A DNA stretch of 64,000 nucleotides, from contig JAUIRK010000189.1 of NCBI GenBank assembly GCA_030549495.1, positions 124,001 to 188,000 on the forward strand, written 5' to 3'. Positions 23,030 to 64,000 of this stretch are shown here, in pieces. The notes below the pieces were generated by a model. The model ran no database searches. It was not told where the DNA came from and saw nothing but the letters and a program-made list of their open reading frames with translations. Numbering within the stretch: the first letter of the stretch is position 1; every line of letters begins with the position of its first letter. The position numbers were made by a program, and so were the translations under genes. This DNA comes from Nectonema munidae (taxonomy: Eukaryota; Nematomorpha; Nectonematoida; Nectonematidae).

Positions 23030-23447
23030 GTAATATGTCAGTGGAGACTTTCAAGAATCCCAAAAGAAATAACCCTAGAATCTCTACCCCAACTACTCTA
23101 TGAAATTAAACCCCATATTAAATCTTTTGCCATACTTGAATCTTTAAAAAAAAAAGGAAAAGAGGGTATCTATTATTACATCCTCTCCTTTTGCCCTAGT
23201 AACTCAACAATTGCTAAATTCAAAAAACGCAAATCACATCAATGTGAAACCTGCCTCAAATTTTACTACCAACTTTACATTGCAATTCAAACTCTCTCCA
23301 TTGTGGTCAGAGATCATTCTATTCCCTCTTGTATTTTCAAAGAAAACTTCTACGAAGATGCCCTAATTACAAACTACAACATTTAGCATTTGTAATACAA
23401 CACCTTACCAACCTAAAAAAACCACAAAAATTACTCATTACCTTTAT

Positions 23448-24011
23448 ATGTTAAACATTCTCCACATAAATCTAAATCACTCTAAAACAGCTTGGCCAAA
23501 TTTCCGCAACATACTACACTCTAATTCTTATGATATTATAATCATAAACGAGCCCAACATAAAAAACTCGAATTTCCCTTTAATTCCTCCAAATTACACT
23601 GTACTACATGACTCTAAAGTAACCCATTATTCAGACTGTATCATCATAATATCATCTTTATACTTTTCTTTCATTTATCAACACTCCACTCAAGAATACA
23701 TATTTGTACTAATATTTATCGAAAACTCAATCCATATTTTCTGTTCACTTACTTCTGCCATTTCCAACACACTTGCCATTGGCTTAAATTTTCTCACCAT
23801 CTTAAAGCCACTCAAAATTTACCACAAAAATCATAACTTAATGATCAGTACTGATTGCAATTCCCGTTCTCTCCTGTGGGACTACACAGAAAATGCACGT
23901 GGCCCTCAACTCCTCCCTTTCCTAGACTCACACAATCTTTTTTTTTATCTAAAAACCCCACTTTTTAAAAATTTTCTAATAACAAAACTGTGTCCTCCCA
24001 AGTTGATCTGA
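23448..24011 (+). pseudogene. LINE APE-type endonuclease domain
   Basis: An open frame of 187 codons starting MLNILHINLNHSKTAW. It has IIIINEPNI (the conserved Glu of the exonuclease-endonuclease-phosphatase fold), ISTDCNSRSLLWDYTENARG (the D-N-x-x-x-x-W region) and PQLLPFLDSHNLFF. These match the target-nicking endonuclease of R1/I/Jockey-like LINEs (ADFNAHSPLW, NxRGxxLxxFL). The frame closes where the RT would begin, so it is a remnant of ORF2. Confidence 0.8.
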
Positions 24012-25639
24012 CTATAATCTCAAAAAACACATATAAAGTCATTACAAATTGTCACATCTGCTTTTGACCATCTTTTTATGTCTCCTCATTCCCAGCTCAT
24101 CCCAAACATTTCCTTTAATTAATGTAACTGAGTAAGCCTCTGATATAAACAGTCTAAACCGTAAATCATCTCGATGCCTTGATCTTATTAGTACAATACT
24201 TATCATAAAATACTTCCCTTTACATTCACAATATCTTTTAAAACTATATAACAGTTGCTAAAACTCTCATTTTTTTCATCTATCTGAAAAATAGGTAAGA
24301 TCATTTTACTTCCCAAACCGAACATAGACTTTAGCCTCATATCCAACTGACGACCAATCACCATCCTCCCTACTTTAGGGAAAATCTTAGAAAAAGTTTT
24401 AAATTAGAGATTTCACATCATCACATTTAACAAAATTATTCACTTATAATTTATCTATTAACATCATCTGCTCTTTTCTAGACATCAACAACGCTTTAAA
24501 CCCCGCATGAAAACCCGCAATAATTTTCAACATGATCCAACAAAAATACCCGAATTATCTCATAAAATTCATTCAAAATTACCTTCAAATCGGTGTCTAA
24601 TATTCAAAATTAATTGTCTAGTTGCCATTCATTCCCTTTAACTTTCAACGCCAAAAGCGGGGTGTCTCTTTGACATCCTCTGGATTATACTTATAAACCC
24701 CCTCTTAGATATATTAGATAACAATTTAGCCTTCTTTCAATGCTATTCAGATGATCTAATCTTTATTCTTACTTCAAACTCTCAAAAAGAAAACATAGTG
24801 AACATCAACTCACTCTTTAACACTCTAATATTTGAAGTAGATTCATTAAAAATAAAATTTAACGCAGCCAAATCAACACTTCGCATGCCTCCCACTATTA
24901 TCATCTATCGATATTCTCATCCAACAATCCTCCAAGAAATATATAGAGCTCACCTTTCAATCAAACATCTAATGGACATCCCACTTTAAAAACTTATACA
25001 ACAAATTATTTTCAATCTCTCTCTTAGTAAAATTATATCTTATAAATGGGGTCTAAATATTAAATACTCTTTTTTTATTTATAAATCAATCATTCTACCT
25101 ATACTTTTAAATGGCATTCTTTAATGGGGCCTATCATTAAACTGCCCCCATCACTCACTTAACAAAATAAAATCCACAGCCTCTGCCTTATAAAAATGAC
25201 TAGAACCTAAAAAAACCTTTCTATCTAGAATGTTACAACACTTTACGAACATTAATACTTCATCTCAAACAAACTGTTAGCAAAAAATATATCATGACAC
25301 GTATCGAACCTAATTCGTATCTTAAATCCTTCTACTTCCATTAACCTCGAATTACTCCTTCTCAAATTTACTAAGAATTTTTATTCCCACTATTTTTGTC
25401 TCTACTCAACAACATTCTCATCCAGGCCAAAATCAATCCACTACTTTTACTTCACTCCTCCTTAACATTATATCCTTTCTTCACAACTGTTTCATCAAAT
25501 CCATCGCTAAACTTATAATTAGGACCCACTCGAACTTTAGTTCTAATTCAATAACAATTTTCTTAGACAGCTCAAAAAATATGAAAAAATCTTTCTACGC
25601 TTTTGCAATTTTCAAAGACTCTTGCCCTTTCCCTTTTTA

Positions 25640-25960
25640 CACAAAGAAGTCTGCTATCGGTCCCTCTCTTCCAATATACAGTGGTGAATGCTAAGCTCTC
25701 CTACATGCTTGCGATTACATAACCCAAACGAGTTCTCCTTTATACATTACATCACACTACAACTTTTTACAGACTCACAAAACATCATCAAAGACCTACG
25801 CCTCAAAGACAACATCACATTCTTAACATATATTCTTGTTTTTAAACTCAACTATTTATCAAATTATTTGAAATACACCTCTATTTGCTCCCAGCTCACT
25901 CAATCTTTCTATAAAACACTAATGTAGAAAAGCTAGCTAAAAAAGTACCTCAAAATACTC
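25640..25960 (+). pseudogene. LINE RNase H remnant
   Basis: The frame around 25,688-25,927 has ITLQLFTDSQNIIKDLRLKD, the TDSQxAIxxL block of RNase H in LINE ORF2. Preceding pieces read TIFLDSSKNMKKSFYAFAIF, the TDGSK-type first Asp region. It follows the RT region in the same orientation. Confidence 0.55.
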
Positions 25961-26829
25961 CATACAACCCCGTTACGTCATTTCCTCTGGAAACTTATAC
26001 ATCTCTACTTAGATCTAACACTATATATCTTAGAAAAGAAATCATCCAATCCTCACCCTCCATTTTCTTTCAACTTATAAACAATCAAAATTAAATTTTG
26101 GACATTTCGTTCAAAATTAAATTTTTTCCATCACGACCGATAATCAGATGACTATCCTTACACTGCCCCTGCAACTCCCATTTCTACCGCATCAAAAAAT
26201 CACAAACAATCAACACGAAACACCTCCTCATCTTCTATTTTGATTCTACCATTACAACCACACAAGTATTTCATTTCTTCCACTATCAGTCAAAACTTTC
26301 AATCGCCCATCATCTAATTTCTACTAACTACTTTTATATTCGAACCTCCTTAATGCCCTAAACTCTCTCATTATTTTCATATTGTCATCATTGCAATTTC
26401 CGAACCCAACAACTACTCACACTACACCAACTCACTTTTAAAAAAACCAATAAAAGGAAAATCTACACAGATAACTACACAATTTTTTTATATTTAATAA
26501 CTATATTCTTTAACATCCACCAACTACCTTCGCGCAATTAATCATCCTTTAACTACCACTTTAAGAAACCTAGCTTTCTATACTTCAAACTCCCTAAACA
26601 ACAAACCTATCTCCCAAAAGTCCCTCATTCATCAACTTACAATCCAACCCATTACAATTCTCTCAAATTTCAACTTTATTTCTTTTCAAGCATTCCGCAG
26701 GCGTATGCAAAAGTCCGATAGTGCTTAGATATATCTTCAAACCTACGTACCTACCTACCTACCCTTTAAGCCATTCTTTATAGACAATAAATTTAATTGA
26801 GAAGTCACATTGAAATCATGTTTCGATCA

Positions 26830-27310
26830 AATTGAATGCTTTGCTTTCACTATTCAGCGGAACAAAATTTTTACCAGTTAAGGCAAAATTAATGCTATAT
26901 AAATCTTTAGTCTAACCCATAATAACATATTCAATAGTTAATTAGGGGCCTGTCAATCTTAGAAACATCCTTATAATACAGAAAAGAATCATTCGCTGTA
27001 TTTTTGTATTGGGTTACAACGCACACACAAATAGTAAGTTTAGAGAATTGCAGTGCTTAAATGTCGAAGATATATTTAAGCTTCAGGTAATAAAACTGGC
27101 ACTTAAATATTTTAAAGAACAAGTTCCACTATCCTTTTAAATTTTTTTAATATTTTTTCTCAAAATTTAGCAATTACGAGAGTAGACATCCTTTAAACTC
27201 CATGTTTTTCGATCTAAAAATAGAAAATATAAACAAGCAATTATTCACAAATGTCCAAAGTACTGGAATAGTTAGCTTCATATAAATAGGAGAGCATTTT
27301 AATGTTTTGA
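26830..27310 (+). pseudogene. Second LINE, RT C-terminal fragment
   Basis: Reads in pieces KAKLMLYKSLV, ILIIQKRIIRCIFVLGYNAH, then FRELQCLNVEDIFKLQVIKL and KLHVFRSKNR. The ILQKRxIRxI...FKxLxxLxxxDIxKLQ pattern is the standard C-terminal thumb/connection region of CR1/Jockey-type LINE RTs. It is a 5'-truncated insertion separate from the element ending at 26.74 kb; the C-rich bias stops at the junction. Confidence 0.65.
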
Positions 27311-28869
27311 GCGCAAAATTACTATAAAAAATAAAAACAGACATGTTTAAATATTATTGTTCTTATAATACTAGGAATTGTTATATTTGCAACAACTGCT
27401 AATAAGCTTTATATACTAATATATATTAGAAGCTTGGCAAAGCTCTGGAGTCATTATATCCAAGCCAAGATACTATGCATTTATTTGTAAAATTCTCTAT
27501 ATTATAAATTTGCTTTTTATATGTTTTTGTACAATTTTGTACTATTTTTATGTAATTATTTTGTTTTATGAATAAAGTGTCACTTGATGAGCAACACTAT
27601 AAGCGACTTTAATTAGTCTTGAGTGTGCTCACGTATCCTATTACATTATTTTGTAAGATTAATATACTTTAAACCCCAATTAATCTTTTTTCTTCTTCTT
27701 CTTCTTCTTCTTAAGCAATCTAATAAAAGTCAAATGATTTTTATATTATTTAAGGATCTAAACTTATAATTACCAGCTCTCAAAAATATAACAAAAACTA
27801 TTTATTATTTTTTATGAGTTTTTTTACTTTTTTTTTTATTTATTTTTTTGCTTCAAGTCTAAACAAAGGAATAAGCTTCATATTTTGAAATTCATCATTT
27901 TAATTCTATTTAAAAATATATTTGTTTCTAACTTAGAGTAGGACTAGACATTTGTTTTATTTATTTATTTTTTTTTATATAATTTCTTAGTTGATTTTTT
28001 TGACAAAAATTTCCATATTTTATGTTTAATATGTTCTTCATATGCCATCTTTAGAGTCATTTGTGATTTTAAATCTTTGTAATAAACATTCAATCTAACT
28101 ATTTCACAGACTAAATTTTGGATCAAAATTTACCATTTTTAACTTCATATTTTTATTTTAAAGGTTTTTAATTATATTTATCTTTTATTTTATAAAAATT
28201 AGGTTTTATAAATTTAATCTTTTTTTAGACTATACTAAAGATTAGAAAAAATATTTTTTTTTGATTCAAATGAATTAAAAGTTTACATTTTTAATAATTA
28301 TAAAAGACAATATAAACTTAAATTACTAAAAATTTGCTAGGAGGAATATAATAGGATAGTATAACATCTTTATTAACCCTATTAGTATGGGTAAATTTTT
28401 TTAGCTCAAGTGTTAGTGAGAGTGGCGTATCGTTTTACCCCGCTGCTTTTGCATTAAATTTTAGTGTGTTATATATATTTCAAAATATTTCTTAGTCTGA
28501 ATGCAACAAAATTTCCATTCCACTTCTAAATTGTTTTATACCATGCTTCCGATAATATTTGACTATTTGTATGTTAATAATTAATTGCTTCCAAATAATT
28601 GTGAAACTTTTGAAATTATTATTCTTGTTATCATAAAAGGACGCAGAATGCTGTCATCAACATTTTTCCTAGCTCCTTTTTTATTTTTAGAATGGTTGTA
28701 TATCTTTGATAAATGAAGAACAAACGAAATATATTATTACGCGTTTTGTTAAAATATGGGAACTGATTTATAGTGGTGCTGATGCCATATTTTTTTTAAT
28801 CGATGCCGATCAAATTAAGGCCGGTTCCGATGCAATTCCTAAACCGTTTTCGATGCTAATAAATCTTAG
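27311..28869. other. AT-rich DNA with a TCT microsatellite
   Basis: A (TCT)n run lies at 27,691-27,712. The rest is AT-rich with no coding frame supported. Around 28,790-28,860 the motif CGATGC recurs several times, reminiscent of a hAT subterminal region, but no end was identified. Confidence 0.45.
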
Positions 28870-29800
28870 ATAAATCATGGTTTCCATAGCTTTCCATTAT
28901 TCTCCATGAAGGCTTTCACTTCGGCTCTCAACTTAAAAAATCTCTTCAGAGTGGTTCCTCGACTGAGCCAACGTATCTCAGTAAAGTAGAGTACATCCTT
29001 ATATTCTGATCCTATTTCTTCCAAATAAGTGCAAAACTGTCGGTGCTTTAAACCTCTAGATTTGATATGGTTGATACATTTCACAACAATAGACATTACA
29101 TTGTTAAACTTCAAACACTTGCTGCAAAGGGTCTGTTGATGAATAATGCAATGCAGAGCAATGGCCTTCTCTACACCCTCTTCTAATTATTATCTTTGAA
29201 CAAGTGCCACTAGTCCATTTTTCTTTCCTGTCATTGATGGTGCTCCGTCGGTTGTTATTTCAGTAAACCTCTTTCATGATAATCCGGGGTCCACAATAGC
29301 ATTTAACAGCTGGCGGAATATCTCCTGAGCAGTAGTCTGCCCATGCATTGGCATAACTGTAAGCAACTCTTGAGTAACTTCAAAACTGTCATCAACACCA
29401 CGGATTCATATTGCAAGCTTTGCAGTGTCAGTGATATCTGTGCTCTCATCAACACTGACTGAGTATGCACTGAAATGTTTGGCCTTCTCACACAGCAGGC
29501 TGTATATGTCACATGACATGTCACAAATTCGCCCTGCCACTGTGTTGGCTGAAAGACTGATATTGCTAAACTAACTCTTTTTTTCTGGACAGACTATACT
29601 TTCAGCTTGTAACATGCACTTTTTTTTTTATTATAAATTCACTATCTGTAAATGGCTTTCCCGCCTTTGCAATAATCTCACTCTGTATCTTCAGGCGTCG
29701 CGGGCCGCACTGACACTAAACTTTGAAATCAAGTTGAGGGCCACAAAATATTATTCCGAAGGCCGCTGTTGGCCCGCGGGCCGTGACTTTGAGACCTCTG
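28870..29800 (-). mobile_element. hAT transposon relic (GTF2IRD2-like), minus strand
   Basis: On the minus strand the terminus CAGAGGTCTCAAAGTCACGG, followed by CCCGCGGGCC, starts at 29,800. This GC-rich CAGAGGTxTCAAA end belongs to a widespread animal hAT group. Going inward: ISLTLQ near 29,470-29,430, EVTQELLTVMPMHGQTTAQE near 29,370, TEITTDGAPSMTGKKNGLVA near 29,230, IALHCIIHQQTLCSKCLKFN near 29,130, and the open piece 29,114-28,875 ending FTEIRWLSRGTTLKRFFKLR. The TTDGAPSMTG and CIIHQQ signatures are diagnostic. The 3' part beyond FMENNG is missing, and frame changes occur. Confidence 0.85.
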
Positions 29801-30617
29801 ATTTAAAGTATCCTTGACGGCAAAAAGCTAATAATCTTAAACACTTTTTGATTTGAAAAAATAACTCAGAAGTGAATAAATTTTTACAACAGAAATCTCC
29901 CCAGTCAAACTCTAATTTATTGAAAGAAACGACTCTTCAATTTTTTTACACACTCAGTTGTGAATTAGGTGTCAAATTAGTGACTGCTGCAGCTGGATTA
30001 GTTTGTGGTTGGACTGTCCCTTTTTTAGATACGAAAAGACTTTTTAAACGGTTTTTATGGTGATTTTCACTACATTCTGCTAATCATTCAAAGATGGTTG
30101 AATTTTTCAACTTTGAAAAACGTTTTTTAATAAAAATACCTAAGAATAATTTGTTTAGTATTTTGGAACTCAAAATCTAAATTCATTAAATTTATCCAAT
30201 AAATATGCATAAATGTCCAAATTCAAACTTACTATGCGATTTTATGAAATATCTTTTCAAAGAAGATAAATACTATAAAGTACTTGTGAGAAGAAAATTT
30301 TTCGAATTATTTTCCAAAAACAAATTCGCAAAAATATTATCTAGCGAATAAACATTTCTAAAATTTTAGATATTTAGCCTAAAATATTTAGTCTTTTTAC
30401 TTGAGTACTTAATATCGAAATTGTAATAATTTTAATTTTATATATGAAACATTTTAAAAGTTATAAAAAAATTTCATATAAAATAACTTTTAACTCTGGA
30501 AATTAAGTTCGCGGAATTTTTGTTACTTTGCACTAGTTGCATCGCTTTCCTTTCTTTGCTCTTAACTGATATTTCGGTAACATTTTTTTTTGTTATTTTT
30601 CGCCTTTTTAGTTCTTA
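29801..30617. other. Upstream flank of spt16, no gene seen
   Basis: AT-rich DNA with a short open stretch near 29,872-30,063 of no recognisable family. It probably contains upstream promoter sequence of spt16, but I can name no specific element. Confidence 0.4.
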
Positions 30618-30872
30618 ACTAGGGGTGTGAAGTCGGAGAGAAAATATCTAACTCTGACTCCTAATTATTACAAAAATTTGTCTCCTTCTCAGAATCCACT
30701 TACTTAAACAAATCCGAGCCCGACTCCAAACATTTAAAAACCTAATAAATTTAAAGCCAATTCCCCACTTCCGAATTCCATGTTTTTTTAAACGTTTTGG
30801 AACTCCTAAATTTTATTAGAAACGGATTCTGACTTTAAAATCTCGGACTCCTACTTTCTCCGGTTCTCTTAG
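30618..30872. mobile_element. Probable MITE rich in GACTCC/TCGGAG
   Basis: Begins ACTAGGGGTGTGAAGTCGGAG and carries repeated CGACTCC/CTCCTA/GGACTCC motifs to TCTCCGGTTCTCTTAGC near 30,872. Such TCGGAG-rich short elements are common animal non-autonomous DNA transposons. The ends are not precisely matched. It stops only about 70 bp upstream of the spt16 start codon. Confidence 0.4.
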
Positions 30873-30942
30873 CTATTTCCATTGACGCACATTTTCATAT
30901 TCAATATTTTAAACTTTTTTTATATATTTTTTAGCGTATTCA

Positions 30943-63385
<32,443 letters not shown>

Positions 63386-64000
63386 GTATATATATTTTTT
63401 TCATTTCAGAATCTTCTAGTGTGCGTTATTGTTTTTACTTTTCCATGCTCAAGATTTGTATTCCTTGCACTCTAACCTTTTAAGAACAAATGTCAAAGCA
63501 GTATTTCAAGAAATGAAAATCGCCTGCTTTAAATATATAAAATTTCTATAAAAAGAAAAGCATATCATTACTCTTCAAAATTGTCCACCTCAAATGTTAA
63601 AACGTTTCTTTGCATGAATAACTTAAAAAGAAACGAATTTTTATAGATTTAATGACAATTAAATTTTTTACTTTCTAGAGTGATAAAAAAAGAATGGGAT
63701 ATTCAACACTATTACATGGGTATTTTAAATAAAGGAAAATAGACAGCATTGTTAGTTCCTTAACTCATCTTTTTGTGAAATTCGATTAAAAAAGTTTTCT
63801 AGTTATTTTTCACATTTCAAAGACATAATCTCTGATTAAAGGAAGACCCAGGGCGCTACCAAATATTTTTTTAATTTTTCAAAAATTATTGAAGATTTAT
63901 TTGCTTCTCGAGCGAATAAAAACCTCCTTTTATTTATATTTTTTTTTAACAACAAGAAATGGAAACTAAGAATTCTGCTTCTCTCTAGATCAGTGTTTCT
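63386..64000 (+). other. spt16: Downstream of last spt16 exon seen
   Basis: Intron or 3' region of spt16. An acceptor-like CTTTCTAG at about 63,678 would create an immediate stop (T plus AG) and end the protein at EREAAK. The last bases, CAGTGTTTCT after CTCTAGAT, resemble the start of a hAT terminus of the kind at 46,848, cut by the window edge. Confidence 0.4.

Larger units (their letters stand above)
23030..26740 (+). mobile_element. Eroded LINE (endonuclease, RT region, RNase H)
   Basis: A 3.7-kb non-LTR retrotransposon on the plus strand. 23,030-23,400 is an ORF1-like end with CETCLKFYYQ. 23,448-24,011 is an APE-type endonuclease open frame. 24,640-25,200 carries RT-region remnants (LTFNAKSGVS, then an SDDL-like spot). 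25,680-25,930 holds an RNase H piece with LQLFTDSQNIIKDLRL. The order ORF1-EN-RT-RNase H fits LINE clades that retain RNase H (I/LOA/R1-like). The plus strand is strikingly C-rich and G-poor across the whole element. RT and RNase H are broken by many stops, so it is inactive. Confidence 0.72.

Noticed and set aside
28374-28395. TTAACCCTATTAGTATGGG mini inverted repeat
   Set aside because: Only about 15 bp in total, too short to be an element.
63985-64000. CAGTGTTTCT at the window edge
   Set aside because: Only ten bases of a possible hAT terminus are visible.

Overview
The window is AT-rich nuclear DNA of a multicellular eukaryote, most likely an invertebrate animal. The evidence is GT-AG introns, metazoan-type FACT and nucleoporin genes, and a heavy load of hAT, piggyBac, pogo/Tigger and LINE elements. 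I cannot fix the clade; both host genes are rather diverged from vertebrate orthologues. No rRNA, bona fide tRNA, CRISPR array or LTR/retroviral element was recognised.

Two host genes are supported. On the minus strand, three exons (8,378 to 3,199) encode an internal part of the nucleoporin Nup98: FG-repeat sequence followed by the GLEBS motif that binds Rae1/Gle2. Its first and last exons lie outside the window or were not found. On the plus strand, 22 phase-consistent exons (30,943 to 63,385) encode nearly all of SPT16 (about 1,025 codons), the large FACT histone chaperone subunit. Only the basic C-terminal tail is unresolved.

The rest is mostly transposon. 1-12.4 kb: two TTAA-flanked MITE families (one with two 130-bp copies), a piggyBac fragment, a 2.08-kb piggyBac inside a Nup98 intron, a hAT with a perfect 8-bp target duplication, a second hAT relic and a LINE 3' fragment. 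13.4-22 kb: a hAT relic and a pogo/Tigger relic, then AT-rich DNA. 23-27.3 kb: an eroded LINE with endonuclease, RT-region and RNase H remnants and unusual strand asymmetry, next to a second LINE tail. 28.9-29.8 kb: a hAT relic ending in a GC-rich terminus.

The spt16 introns hold many insertions: Tigger with a LINE inside it, a LINE tail grown into a GAT microsatellite, a hAT with internal tandem repeats, a tRNA-like SINE, a jerky/Tigger C-terminus abutting an RTE-like LINE, a 392-bp hAT MITE with matching target duplication, another Tigger, a hAT, a complete-looking piggyBac and hAT-type termini. Most insertions lie in a few large introns, while many other introns are only 50-90 bp.

The oddest observation is a set of exon-like islands on the plus strand inside spt16 introns. 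They are open, more GC-rich than their surroundings and bounded by splice signals. Two of them (59,706-59,817 and 60,466-60,619) match in phase and sit either side of an spt16 exon. They could belong to a second gene interleaved with spt16, but I could not identify the protein.
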